Shown piece by piece: positions 49,493-59,500 of a stretch of 64,000 nt of DNA. Within the stretch, counting starts at the first letter, position 1. Each line of letters opens with the position of its first letter. The stretch covers positions 1,488,001 to 1,552,000 of the forward strand of contig CAWJGZ010000004.1 of NCBI GenBank assembly GCA_963842505.1, given 5' to 3'. The notes under the pieces were generated by a model. That model was not told where the DNA came from. It did not search any database and was given only the letters and a program-made list of their open reading frames with translations. The position numbers and the translations under genes are program-made. Source of the stretch: PALSA-129 sp963842505. Lineage in GTDB: Bacteria > Acidobacteriota > Terriglobia > Bryobacterales > Bryobacteraceae.

Positions 49493-51712
49493 TCAAAAGT
49501 TAATGTTATCCGCGGCTGCGGCGATGGCCGCCTGTCCCAGCGCGATGCCGCCGTCGTTGGGTGGAACCTGTGCGTGCAGGTACACCTCAAGCCCGTTCCG
49601 GCGCAATGCCGCCGTTGTGGCGCCGAGCAGCCGCATGTTCTGAAACGTGCCGCCGCTGAGGCAGACGCGGCGCAGCGCCGACTCGCGTGCGATCAGCCGG
49701 CACATTTCCACGATGGCTTCCGCCAGCGTGTTGTGGAACTTCGCAGCCTTCACGGGCGCGGCGGCCGCGTCGCGCAGAATTTCCCCGATCATGGGGCGGA
49801 AATCGATCTGCCACGGGCCGTCGCCTTCGATCGCGAAATCGTAACGCCCTCCCTCGCCATCCTGCGCGGTCATTTCCAACTCGATGGCCGCCTGGCCTTC
49901 GAAGGTGACCTCGCGGCGCAGCCCGATCAGTGCCGAGACGGCGTCAAACAGCCGCCCGCACGACGATGTCGGCACCGTGTTGAGACCGCTTGCGATCATC
50001 CGCCGCACCACCCGCACGCGCTCTTCGGCCACGCCCTCGATCGAAGCATCCGCCCCGAAGGTGTCCGCAAGATAGCCCAGCGCCGCGCGCCAATTCTCGC
50101 GCACCGCCGCATCTCCGCCCGCCAGCGGCACGTAGCGCAGGTGCGCCCGGCGCGTAAACCCGCGATAGCCCGCCACCAGAAATTCGCCACCCCAGATCGC
50201 GCCGTCCGTCCCGTACCCCGTGCCGTCGAAGGCCACGCCGATGGTTTCTCCCGAGAGGCCGTGCTCGGCCATGCAGGATGCGATGTGAGCGTGGTGGTGT
50301 TGCACGCCGATGGCCGGCAGGCCGGTCTTCTCCAGGGCGTACTTGGTCGACAGGTATTGCGGATGCAGATCGTGGGCCACGGCGCGCGGCTCCACGCGGA
50401 AAAGTTTCTTCAGGTTGCGAAGCGTCTCTTCGAAGAATTCGAGCGTCTCGTAGTTCTCCAGGTCGCCGATGTGTTGGCTCAGGATGGCGTGCCTTCCCTT
50501 GGTCAGACAGAAAGCATTCTTTAGCTCCCCGCCGCAGGCCAGCAGTTCCGGAACTTCGCGCCCCAGGTCGAGAGTCTGCGGCGCATAGCCGCGCGACCGC
50601 CGCATCACGCGCTCGCGCCCCTCGAAGACGCGCACCACGGAATCGTCGGTGCGCATGTAGATGGCGCGGTTGTGTGTCAGAAACCAGTCGGCGGTTTGCG
50701 AGAGCCGCTGGTAGGCTTCGTCGTTCGAAACCACGATGGGTTCTTCGCTCAAGTTGCCGCTGGTCATCACCAGGGCATCGTAAGGCGCATCCGCGAACAG
50801 CAAGTGATGCAGCGGCGTGTAGGGCAGCATCACGCCGAGGGTGCGATTCCCGGGCGCGATGGCGTTGGGCAATGTGAATTGGTCGCCGCGCCGCAGGATC
50901 ACGATCGGGCTCCGGGTGCTCGATAGCGCTTCTTGCTCCGCCTCCGAGACGTGGCACAGCGCTGCGGCCGCGGCCAGGTCGCGCACCATCACGGCAAACG
51001 GTTTGTCGCTTCTGCGCTTGCGCGCGCGCAGGCGCTCGACGGCTTCCTGGTTGCGCGCGTCGCAGGCCAGGTGAAATCCGCCCAGACCTTTGATCGCCAG
51101 CACCTCACCGCGCGCCAGCCGGCGCCGCGCTTCTCCCACTGGCGCCGAAAGGCGCGGACCGCAAGCCGGGCAAGCGTTGGGTTGGGCGTGGAAGCGCCGG
51201 TTGCGCGGGTCTTGGTACTCCGCCTGGCAGGCCGGGCACATCCGGAAGGCGGCCATCGTGGTCTTGGGGCGATCGTAGGGTATGTCGCGGATAATCGTGT
51301 AGCGCGGCCCGCAGTTGGTGCAGTTGGTGAAGGCGTAGCCATAGCGGCGGTTGGCCGCATCGGTAAAGTCGGCAAGGCACTCGGCGCAGGTGGCGACGTC
51401 TGGCGAGATCAGCGCGAACTCTCCCGTCGCTGCCACGCTCGGGCGAATCACGAAGGCCGTTTCGCCGAGCGCCGCGACTTCCGAAACCTGCATTTCCTGA
51501 ATCCAGGCGAGCGGCGGCGCCTCGTGCCGCACGGCCTCGACAAAGCTTTCGAGCGCGGCCCGCGGTCCCTCCACTTCGGTCACCAGGCCCGCTGAAGAGT
51601 TCAGCACCCACCCGCCCAATCGGCGCTCCTCCGCCAGGCGATGCACGAAAGGCCGGAAGCCCACGCCTTGCACAATGCCGCGCAACTGCACGCGAAGCCG
51701 CGCCTCACCCAT
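49493..51712 (-). CDS. hypF: Carbamoyltransferase HypF, NiFe hydrogenase maturation
   Basis: HypF turns carbamoyl phosphate into the thiocarbamate on HypE that becomes the CN ligands of the NiFe site. The 739-residue protein is full length: acylphosphatase domain (GIVQGVGFRPFVHRLA near residues 12-27), zinc-finger domain (CAECLADF, NCTNCGPRYT, CPACQAEY and NACPACGP, about 108-185), YrdC-like domain (about 195-385) and the Kae1-like C-terminal domain with VQHHHAHIASCMAEHG near 475. The overlap with the acyl-CoA synthetase gene is 8 bp. No other hyp gene is in the window; the client is presumably the hydrogenase at 56021-62377. Confidence 0.97.
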   Translation of the reverse strand: MGEARLRVQLRGIVQGVGFRPFVHRLAEERRLGGWVLNSSAGLVTEVEGPRAALESFVEAVRHEAPPLAWIQEMQVSEVAALGETAFVIRPSVAATGEFALISPDVATCAECLADFTDAANRRYGYAFTNCTNCGPRYTIIRDIPYDRPKTTMAAFRMCPACQAEYQDPRNRRFHAQPNACPACGPRLSAPVGEARRRLARGEVLAIKGLGGFHLACDARNQEAVERLRARKRRSDKPFAVMVRDLAAAAALCHVSEAEQEALSSTRSPIVILRRGDQFTLPNAIAPGNRTLGVMLPYTPLHHLLFADAPYDALVMTSGNLSEEPIVVSNDEAYQRLSQTADWFLTHNRAIYMRTDDSVVRVFEGRERVMRRSRGYAPQTLDLGREVPELLACGGELKNAFCLTKGRHAILSQHIGDLENYETLEFFEETLRNLKKLFRVEPRAVAHDLHPQYLSTKYALEKTGLPAIGVQHHHAHIASCMAEHGLSGETIGVAFDGTGYGTDGAIWGGEFLVAGYRGFTRRAHLRYVPLAGGDAAVRENWRAALGYLADTFGADASIEGVAEERVRVVRRMIASGLNTVPTSSCGRLFDAVSALIGLRREVTFEGQAAIELEMTAQDGEGGRYDFAIEGDGPWQIDFRPMIGEILRDAAAAPVKAAKFHNTLAEAIVEMCRLIARESALRRVCLSGGTFQNMRLLGATTAALRRNGLEVYLHAQVPPNDGGIALGQAAIAAAADNINF

Positions 51713-53366
51713 CCCAGCGTCCCCGTTCGCGCAGCTTCGAGACCTCTTCCCTTGCCATTGCCTGCAACTTGACTGTATCCACCTTGGCCGTGCGATTGAG
51801 CGGCATGGCGCCCGGCTCCAGAATTACGTAATGCAGCGGGCGCATGTAGCTGGTCAACCCGCGCGCATATTTGCGCAATTCCGCTTCGGTCAACTGGACG
51901 CCGGCCTGCGGTTCCACAAATGCAATGATGGCTTCATTCCACAGGGCGTGCGGTTGCCCCACCACACCGATGTTGGCCACGCGGCCGGACATCACGCTGA
52001 AGTAGTTCTCCACATCGCCTGGGAAGACCTGGTGGCCAGCCGGCTTGATGACCCATTTGGCGCGCCCGGAAAAATGCAGCCCGCGATGGTCCACAAAGCC
52101 CAGATCGCCGGTGTAGAGCCAGCCGTCGGCCGATATCGCCCGCGCGGTCGCCGCCGCGTCATTCACATATCCCAGGAAAGTCTGCGGTCCTTCAAAGCAG
52201 ATGTGGCCGACTGCCCCGGCGCTTGTTTCGCCGCCGGCTGTTCCGTCCGCATTCATCGGTTCGCGGATCGACATGTGGTAAGCCGGCATGGACCAACCCA
52301 CGCCGTCCGCCACCACGTCGGCGCCGCCCAAGGGCGTGTAAGTGCAGAAGCCGGAGGCCTCGGTGAGTCCTAAGCCGGTGGCGATCCGCGGCGCCATCTC
52401 CAGCATGCGGTCGAGAAACGGCTTGGGTACGGCCTGCCCGCCGTAGACCGCGAGTTGGAGGCTTGACAAATTGCGGCGCGCGTAGCCGGCCGTCCGCCAT
52501 TCCAGTTGGAACATCGCGGGAATCTGCCCCAGCAGAGTGACGCCATGGCGCTCGATGGCCTCCATGCTTTTCACCGCGTCGAAGACTTCCAGCGTCACCG
52601 CGGTTCCGCCCGCGAATAGAGATGTCATCAAGATTTCTGATTGCCCGCCCACATGCGACGCCGGCAGATTGCACAGCACTCGCTGCTCCGGCCCGAAGCG
52701 GAAGGCCGTCCCCAGGCACAGGTTCTGGCAGGTGATCCCGCGATGCGAAAGCAGCGCCGCCTTGGGCGATCCGGTCGAGCCGGTGGTGAAAATCACCTGT
52801 GCGCCGTCATGTTCGCTCACTTCCCACGGACCGGCCGTCGCGTCCGCGCCGGCCTGCATTAAGTTGAAGAAGCTGGTGGCGCCCGCGATGCACTCCCCCG
52901 GCGGTGAGAACTCGACGAAGTGCTCGACGAAGGCGCATTTGGCGCGGACGGCCTCCGCCAGTGCTGCGAAATCGGTCCGCGGGGTCTTCCCCAAGAAGAA
53001 GTATCCCTTCGCGCCGATCAGTCCCAGGCAGCGGATCGCCTCCTCCGGTTCGAGCCGCAAATCGAGCGGTGCATGAATCACGCCTATGCGAAAGCAGGCG
53101 TATTCCAGCAGGACATGTTCGTTGAGCAGGGGAAGCGAAGTGGCCAGAAAATCGCCCTTGCGAAAACCCATCCGCTCCAGCTTCGCGGCCAGCGCCAGGG
53201 AGCCGCGCTGGAGTTGGCGCCACGTCAGCTCGCTCCCGCGCGTGGCATTCACGATGGCGGTTTCCTCTGGCTTGCGCGCTGCCCAATAATCCACCGCTTG
53301 ATGGATCAAGTGCCGCCCGTAGTTTTCAAACTGATCGAGAGTGACCTGAGGAATCGCCGGCGCCAT
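51705..53366 (-). CDS. AMP-binding acyl-CoA synthetase-like enzyme
   Basis: A 553-residue ANL-superfamily adenylating enzyme: IFTTGSTGSPKAALLSH (phosphate loop, near 190-206), AVYGGQAVPKPFLDRML, GLGLTEASGFCTYTPL, GWLYTGDLGFVDHRGLHFSGRAKWVIKPAGHQVFPGDVEN and the C-terminal catalytic Lys in LNRTAKVDT. It should activate a carboxylic acid as acyl-AMP and then CoA thioester. A TTG at 53390 is an alternative start. It precedes and overlaps hypF, but no functional tie to hydrogenase is known; operon position may be chance. Substrate unknown. Confidence 0.91.
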   Translation of the reverse strand: MAPAIPQVTLDQFENYGRHLIHQAVDYWAARKPEETAIVNATRGSELTWRQLQRGSLALAAKLERMGFRKGDFLATSLPLLNEHVLLEYACFRIGVIHAPLDLRLEPEEAIRCLGLIGAKGYFFLGKTPRTDFAALAEAVRAKCAFVEHFVEFSPPGECIAGATSFFNLMQAGADATAGPWEVSEHDGAQVIFTTGSTGSPKAALLSHRGITCQNLCLGTAFRFGPEQRVLCNLPASHVGGQSEILMTSLFAGGTAVTLEVFDAVKSMEAIERHGVTLLGQIPAMFQLEWRTAGYARRNLSSLQLAVYGGQAVPKPFLDRMLEMAPRIATGLGLTEASGFCTYTPLGGADVVADGVGWSMPAYHMSIREPMNADGTAGGETSAGAVGHICFEGPQTFLGYVNDAAATARAISADGWLYTGDLGFVDHRGLHFSGRAKWVIKPAGHQVFPGDVENYFSVMSGRVANIGVVGQPHALWNEAIIAFVEPQAGVQLTEAELRKYARGLTSYMRPLHYVILEPGAMPLNRTAKVDTVKLQAMAREEVSKLRERGRWDG

Positions 53367-53408
53367 GGTTGGTACATTCCAGTATGCCAATCCCGGCAGG
53401 TGCCCTGT

Positions 53409-53444
53409 GGGGCAGGCGCTTTCGCCGCCGGAAGCGCCTGCCCC
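53409..53444. repeat. REP-like palindrome, 13-bp stem
   Basis: Stem GGGGCAGGCGCTT pairs with AAGCGCCTGCCCC around a ten-base GC-rich loop. It shares the GGCAGGCG core and the following CTTCTGG with 10715-10740. It sits in the 91-bp gap between the acyl-CoA synthetase and the aminotransferase genes, which run the same way. Confidence 0.6.
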
Positions 53445-53457
53445 GCCTTCTGGGAGC

Positions 53458-54615
53458 TTATAGACGAGTTCTAATCCGCTTCAACCCTTCACTGAAAACT
53501 TCGGGCGCCGTTAGCAGGCTCACGATCAGGAAGGCTTCGGTTTCGAAATCATAGAAGAAGCCGGGTTGCGCCAGCACGTTCTCGCGCTCCAGCAACTCCA
53601 AGGTCCACTCTTCTTCGGTTCGAACCTGCGGCACCTGGATGGTGATGTACCAGCCGCCTTCCACAGTCAGAATGTTACCCGCCGACCCCGCAAGAACCTC
53701 GCGGGCGGCAGCCAGGTTTGCCGCGCAGCGCTCCCGGATCTGCCGCTGGATGTCGTCTCCCGCTTGCAGCAGACGCGCGGCGGCGCATTGCACCGGCGTG
53801 CTCACCGAGAGATAGGTGTCGGCAATCCACTCCAGCTTTTCCAAGGCTTCGCGCCTCAAGGACTCCGGCCCGCTGGCTACAATCCAACCCAGTTTCATTT
53901 GCGGCAGCCCGGCGATTTTGGAAAGCCCGCTCATCGAAAAGGCCAGGCACTCCTCCACGCCGGCCAGCGTTGCGACGCGGCGGGCATCGGCGGCGAACGC
54001 GTAATCGGCGAAGACTTCATCGGAGATCAGGGCGATACGGCGCGCGGCGCACAGGCGCACCAGCGCTTCCACTTCATGACGCTTTAGGTATGAGCCAGTG
54101 GGATTGTTGGGATTCACCAGCACCAGAGCGCGCGTGCGATCCGTCAGCGCGGCGCCAAGCGCTTCCAGGTCGATGCTCCAGGCGCCCTGGTAGACCAGCG
54201 GGTACTGGCGCGCCTCCACTGATTCCATATCGGCCAGAAATTCAAACAGCGGATACGAAGGACGCGGCACCAGCACCTGGTCGCCGGGATTCGCCAGCAG
54301 CTTAAATAGGTAGGCATAGGCCTCGCTGGTGCTGGCCGTGAGGAGGATTCGGGAGATGTCCACACTCTGCCCCCGATCCCGGTAATAAGATGCCACGGCT
54401 TGCCGGGCCCCGGCGGCGCCGGCGGGCGCGGGCTCATAGATCAGCGTGCGGGGATCTTCGAAGGCGCTCAGAATTTCCGCCGGGTAGCCGAGCGAAGCGC
54501 GCGTGGGATTAGACTCCGTAAGATCCAGGATGCTGGCGCCCGCGCGGCGCTTGGCGGCCAGAAGCTCGGTGAGGCGGTTGGGCTGAAGATCCCAGCGAAA
54601 ACGGGAAGAAAACAT
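53458..54615 (-). CDS. Pyridoxal-phosphate aminotransferase, class I/II
   Basis: A 385-residue fold-type I aminotransferase. Visible parts: LTESNPTRASLGYP at the start, TASTSEAYAYLFKLL (PLP phosphate), VPRPSYPLFEFL, VLVNPNNPTGSYLKRHEV (NPNNPTG), ALISDEVFADYAF (Asp for the pyridine N) and SMSGLSKIAGLPQMKLGW with the Schiff-base Lys near 237. The specificity is open (aspartate, alanine or aromatic type). It follows the secreted-protein gene by five bases. Confidence 0.91.
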   Translation of the reverse strand: MFSSRFRWDLQPNRLTELLAAKRRAGASILDLTESNPTRASLGYPAEILSAFEDPRTLIYEPAPAGAAGARQAVASYYRDRGQSVDISRILLTASTSEAYAYLFKLLANPGDQVLVPRPSYPLFEFLADMESVEARQYPLVYQGAWSIDLEALGAALTDRTRALVLVNPNNPTGSYLKRHEVEALVRLCAARRIALISDEVFADYAFAADARRVATLAGVEECLAFSMSGLSKIAGLPQMKLGWIVASGPESLRREALEKLEWIADTYLSVSTPVQCAAARLLQAGDDIQRQIRERCAANLAAAREVLAGSAGNILTVEGGWYITIQVPQVRTEEEWTLELLERENVLAQPGFFYDFETEAFLIVSLLTAPEVFSEGLKRIRTRL

Positions 54616-54620
54616 CCCGC

Positions 54621-55763
54621 TCAGTGTCGCAGTTCCGCGGCAGTATAGTAAAGGTCGCGATCCAGAACCATCTCGACCGACGTACCGCGCGGCAGCACGA
54701 CATCCTGGTTTTTGGAGAGCAGCACAGCGGCCAGGCCGGCCGCGGCGCCGGCGCCCAGTCCGGTGATCGGATGGCCCGCGGCGCCGCCGACAATGACGCC
54801 ACCCATCGATCCGATGCCGATATCCGTGGCCGCCTTGTGGGGATCTTTGCCGGTGTCACCGCTGATCTTGCCTTCGTCGGAATCGACCTTGCCCTTGGAC
54901 GCGTCGGCCGACGTCAGGCGCGCGCGGAAATCGCGCGTTACGCCGTTGGGCAGCGTCAGGGAATCGAAGAGCAGGTACAACTCGCCTTTGCTGGACATGC
55001 GGCCCGCCGGCTTGGTCTTGGTGACGGTAGCCTGCACATAACTGCCGCGGGGAATCACGATGCGGCCATCCTCCGCCACGGGCATGGCGGTTTGCAGGTA
55101 GACGCGATCGCCCTCCCTGGAGTTCTTGGTGCTGATCGTACTGCTGAGAGAGAGCAAAATATGGGTCCCCGAGGGAACAATAAACTGCGGCGGAGGAGGA
55201 ACGGCGGGACGCGTGGCCAGCGCCGGTTGCTCCGCGAGCGCGGGCGGGGGAGCGGCGGCCGCGGCCGGAAGATCGGGCCCGGGCGCGGCTGCGCCGGCAA
55301 TCAAGCGTCCGTAAACGCTGCGGCCCTCCACCTGAATGGCGCCGTGTGAGACCTGGCGCTGGATAGTCAGTTGCCGGTGGTCGCGCGAGAGAGTCCAACG
55401 GTCCATCACGGCGTAGCTTTGCGGACCCGACACCAAGGTGTTGATGAGCAGCGCGTTTCCTTCCCACTTGGCCACGCTGTTCATGGACTCGGCGCCGATT
55501 TGGTACTTGCTTTCGTCGCCGTTCAAAAAATAAGTCCACTGAGTGGAAGCGCCGCGGGCATCAATGGCGGTGCAGTGTATCTGGGTATTCTGCTCCACCG
55601 CCAGGGATTCGTATGTTTCGAGGGAGAACGCGCGCGGGTCGCTCGAATTGCGGTCAAGACTCCATCTGCCGGAAAAATCGCGATCGGGATCGGCCGCGGA
55701 AAGCGGCATAACGGCGCCCTGCGCAAGTGCCGCGGCAATTACCAGGCGGGCGAACTGTAACAT
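54621..55763 (-). CDS. Exported protein with lipocalin-like N-terminus, paralogue of the 4471 gene
   Basis: A 380-residue protein with a signal peptide (to about residue 23). Residues 25-150 begin DRDFSGRWSLDRNSSDPRAF and look like a lipocalin-type barrel. A Pro/Ala-rich linker follows, and residues 185-375 repeat the module of the 4471-5076 protein (PSGTHILLSLSSTISTKNSR, EGDRVYLQTAMPV, IPRGSYVQATV, a Gly/Ala-rich stretch and SVEMVLDRDLY). The frame is open upstream to 55871, but ATG 55763 begins the hydrophobic signal. Function unknown. Confidence 0.6.
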   Translation of the reverse strand: MLQFARLVIAAALAQGAVMPLSAADPDRDFSGRWSLDRNSSDPRAFSLETYESLAVEQNTQIHCTAIDARGASTQWTYFLNGDESKYQIGAESMNSVAKWEGNALLINTLVSGPQSYAVMDRWTLSRDHRQLTIQRQVSHGAIQVEGRSVYGRLIAGAAAPGPDLPAAAAAPPPALAEQPALATRPAVPPPPQFIVPSGTHILLSLSSTISTKNSREGDRVYLQTAMPVAEDGRIVIPRGSYVQATVTKTKPAGRMSSKGELYLLFDSLTLPNGVTRDFRARLTSADASKGKVDSDEGKISGDTGKDPHKAATDIGIGSMGGVIVGGAAGHPITGLGAGAAAGLAAVLLSKNQDVVLPRGTSVEMVLDRDLYYTAAELRH

Positions 55764-55937
55764 GGCGATTGCAGCCCCGAATCCGATCTTACCACCCGGT
55801 TCCCGCACGTTTGCCGAAGCTAAGCCGGCTTTGACGGCGGGGTTGAGACAGACGATCGGTTTACGCCCCATGCCGGACCGTCCACATTTTAGTGAGTCAT
55901 GACCACAAGAAAGGCGATGAATTCTTCGCGGAGACCC

Positions 55938-55966
55938 TTGACAACGGGCGCGTCGGCAAATTAAAA
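55938..55966 (+). promoter_or_regulatory. Candidate sigma-70-type promoter of the hydrogenase operon
   Basis: A perfect -35 box TTGACA (55938-55943) is followed after 17 bases by TTAAAA (55961-55966) in an AT-rich patch that is unusual in this sequence. It ends about 55 bases before the hoxE start. The rest of the 257-bp gap upstream shows nothing else that I can name. Confidence 0.4.
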
Positions 55967-55975
55967 GATATAAGT

Positions 55976-56007
55976 GTCTGAATATATTAATTTCATTCCG
56001 TTCAGAC
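55976..56007. promoter_or_regulatory. Inverted repeat GTCTGAA-N18-TTCAGAC upstream of hoxE
   Basis: Perfect 7-base arms separated by an AT-rich 18-base centre, just downstream of the candidate promoter and 13 bases before the hoxE start codon. It could be an operator for redox- or substrate-dependent control, or an mRNA hairpin close to the ribosome-binding site (GGGGGCG). Confidence 0.4.
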
Positions 56008-56020
56008 CTTGGGGGCGTTC

Positions 56021-56542
56021 ATGGCCGCGATCACGGCCCGATCCGCAGTGTCGCAAGAGGAACAGACTTTCGCCGACCGTGCGATTGTGGGGCACGCCGG
56101 CAAGCCCGGAGCGCTTTTGGGAATCCTGCAGCAGATCCAGGAACATCATCCGCGCAAATACCTTACCGCCGGAATTCTGGAATACGTGGCGGAAAAGGCC
56201 GATATTCCACTGGCCCGCATTTACAGCGTGGCGACGTTCTTCGCGCAGTTCAATCTAGATCCGCAGGGCGAACATAGCATCTGCATCTGCCGCGGAACGG
56301 CTTGTCATACTCACGGATCGCGCAGCTTGTTGCAACGCTTGCGCCACGAGCTCGGGCTACCCGACGACGACAGCGAACAGAATTGCATCACGACGGCGGA
56401 CGGCCGCTTTTCGGTGCGCGTGGTCGCCTGTTTCGGCCAGTGCGCGCTGGCGCCCGTGATGGAAGTGGATCACGCCATTTTCGGCCATGTCAATGAGCAG
56501 ACGCTGGAACGCGAGCTGCAGCATCTGGGGAGGACGAAGTGA
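56021..56542 (+). CDS. hoxE: Bidirectional hydrogenase diaphorase subunit HoxE (NuoE-like)
   Basis: A 173-residue thioredoxin-like [2Fe-2S] protein. The four cluster cysteines are Cys90 and Cys95 (CICRGTACHTHGS) and Cys137 and Cys141 (ACFGQCALAP). It transfers electrons between the flavin subunit and the hydrogenase or an external partner, and is the first subunit of the HoxEFUYH complex. I start at ATG 56021 with GGGGGCG upstream; an in-frame TTG at 56009 lies inside the inverted repeat boundary. Its end overlaps the next gene by four bases. Confidence 0.92.
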   Translation: MAAITARSAVSQEEQTFADRAIVGHAGKPGALLGILQQIQEHHPRKYLTAGILEYVAEKADIPLARIYSVATFFAQFNLDPQGEHSICICRGTACHTHGSRSLLQRLRHELGLPDDDSEQNCITTADGRFSVRVVACFGQCALAPVMEVDHAIFGHVNEQTLERELQHLGRTK

Positions 56543-59500
56543 TGCGCATCCACGATATTGCCACGTTTAGCGCGGTCCGCGAAGCCGGCATGGCGAAGTT
56601 GCTTCCCGCCCGGCCCAGAATCGGCGTGGGAATGGGGACCTGCGGGGCGGGCAACGGCGCCGAGGGCGTGTACCAGTCCTTTGCCGAATTGATCGATCGC
56701 CAGGGCCGTGACGTCAAACTGGCCTCGGTGGGGTGCTTCGGCTTCTGCGCCCAGGAGCCGCTGGTGAATATTCGCATCCCCGGCCAGCCGCTGGTCATTC
56801 TGCGGCGGGTTGAGGCGAGCGACACGCTGCGGATTCTCGACGATATCGCAGCCGGCAGAGTCACCCAGGACCTGGCTCTCTGCAAGATTGAAGAATGGGA
56901 CCACCTGACGGCCCACGTGTTATACGGCAGCGGCTATCCCAAGATTCCCTCCTGGCGGGAGATTCCCTTCTTCAAGCCGCAAAAAAAAATTGTGCTGCGA
57001 AATTGCGGGCTGATCAGCCCGGACGATATCGAAGAGTACATCGCGATCGGCGGCTATCAGTCGCTCTACAAAGTGCTGATCGACGCGCACCCGGAAATGG
57101 TGATCGAGCAGCTCAAAGCGGCGAAGTTGCGAGGACGCGGCGGCGCGGGCTTCCTCACCGGGCTCAAATGGGAGTTTCTGCGCAAGGCGGTTTCGGAACG
57201 TAAGTTCGTCATTTGCAACGCCGACGAAGGCGATCCCGGCGCCTACATGAACCGCAACGAAATCGAGAGCGACCCGCACTCGCTGCTGGAAGGCATGATC
57301 ATCGGCGGCTATGTGATGGGGGCGAGCGAGGGCATTATCTATGTGCGCGCCGAGTATCCGCTCGCCGTGCACCGGCTCAACCGCGCCATCGAGCAGGCAC
57401 GCCAGACCGGCATGTTGGGAGACAACATCCTGGGACGCGGGTTCAAATTCGATATCCACCTAGTGGAAGGGGCCGGAGCGTTCGTATGCGGCGAAGAAAC
57501 CGCGTTGATCGCGTCGCTCGAAGATTACTCCGGCCGGCCTCGCCCGCGCCCGCCGTTCCCCGCGCAAAAAGGACTCTGGCGGGAGCCCACCAACATCAAC
57601 AACGTCGAAACCTGGTACAACGTGGCGCCCATCGTCTCCAAGGGCCCGGCCTGGTTCAGTGAAACCGGCAGCGTCAAGAGCGCCGGCACCAAAGTGTTCT
57701 CGCTGGTGGGCAAGATCGCCAACACCGGCTTGGTCGAGATGCCCCTGGGCACTCCGCTCAAGACGTTCATATACGATGTCGGCGAGGGCGGCCAGCGCGG
57801 AAAACGCATCAAGGCCGTGCAAACCGGCGGTCCTTCGGGCGGCTGCATTCCGCAGGAGATGTTCGACACGCCAGTGGATTATGAGACCCTGGCGCAACTC
57901 GGTTCCATCATGGGATCGGGCGGCATCGTGGTGATGGACGAAGACAACTGCATGGTGGATGTGGCCCGGTACTTCATCCAGTTCACGCATTCCGAATCGT
58001 GCGGCAAATGTGTTCCCTGCCGCGTGGGGCTCGACAAGTCGCTGCGGATTTTGAATTCCTTCACGCGCGGCCGGGCCACTGAAACCGACCTCGACCGGCT
58101 CGACGAGATGGGCCGGATGATCCGCGACACCTCGTTGTGCGGGCTGGGCCAGAGCGCGCCCAATCCGCTGCTCACCACCATGCGGCATTTCCGGCACGAG
58201 TTCGAGGATCACATTCGCGCCAAGCGCTGCCGCGCGGGCGTGTGCGAGGAACTGGCGCTCTCGCCCTGCGAGAACAGTTGCCCGCTGCACATGAATATTC
58301 CGCGGTTCCTGGAGCTCTACCAGGAAGGCCGCCTGGAAGATGCCTTCGAAGCGGTGGTGCTGGACAATCCGCTGCCGGCATCCACCGGCCGTGTCTGCCA
58401 GCATCCCTGCGACAATCGCTGCCGCCGCCGCTCGCTTGATGAGTCGGTGAACATGCGCGAAGTGCACCGCTATATTGCGGACGAGATCTACCAATCCGAC
58501 CGCTTCGAAGCGTTGGTGGAGCGCATCGCGGCGCGCAAGCTCCCACCCACCGGTCGAAAAGTCGCGGTGGTAGGCGGAGGCCCCACCGGCTTGGCGGCGG
58601 CATTCTACCTGGCGCTGCTGGGACACGAAGTGACGGTCTACGAATCCAATCCGGAGCCCGGCGGGATGCTGCGCTACGCGCTTCCCGAGTACCGGTTGCC
58701 CCGCGAGGTGGTGCGTCGCGAAGTGGAGTTGATCGGCCGCATGGGCGTGAACTTCCAATGCGGTGTGACGGTGGGCGCCGACATCACGCTCAACGATCTC
58801 GATAACCAGTACAACGCCGTCTTCCTGGCCATCGGCACCTGGAAGGAATCGTGGGTTTATCTATCCGGAACGGAGCTGAAAGGCGTTTTGCCCGCGCTCA
58901 TCTTCCTGGAATCCGTGGCCAAGGAGGCGCCTGTGCAATTGGGCCGCACAGTCGCCGTCATCGGCGGCGGCAACGCTGCCATCGATTCGGCCCGCACGTC
59001 GTTGCGCATGGGCGCCGATGTCACCGTGATCTATCGCCGCGAGCGGAAAGATATGCCGGCCATCCGCGAAGAAACCGACGCCGCCGAACACGAAGGCGCC
59101 AAGTTCCAGTTCCTGGCCACGCCGCATCGCATCGTCGGCGACGAGGCAGGCAACGTCAAGGCCATCGAGCTGGTCAAGACCAAACTCGGCGAGTTCGATT
59201 CTTCGGGGCGCCGCCGCCCCGTGCCGACCGAGGAAATCACGCGTATCCCCTGCGACACCGTCATCCTGGCGGTGGGCGAGGTGGTTGACCCCGACTTCGC
59301 GCGCGCTTCCGGCCTGCGCATCAAAGAGGATGGCACCCTGGAAGTGGATCGCTATACCCTCGAAACCAGCCGCGCCAAGTTCTACGCCGGCGGAGATCTC
59401 ACCACCGGCGCCTCCAACGTTTCCAATGCCATGGGTTATGGCAAGAAGGCCGCGCGCAACATCGACAAGCGCCTCATGGGCCCCGGGCGATGGGAAAGCC

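Noticed and set aside
49139..50524. A 461-codon open frame on the plus strand
   Set aside because: Antisense to the well-supported hypF gene.
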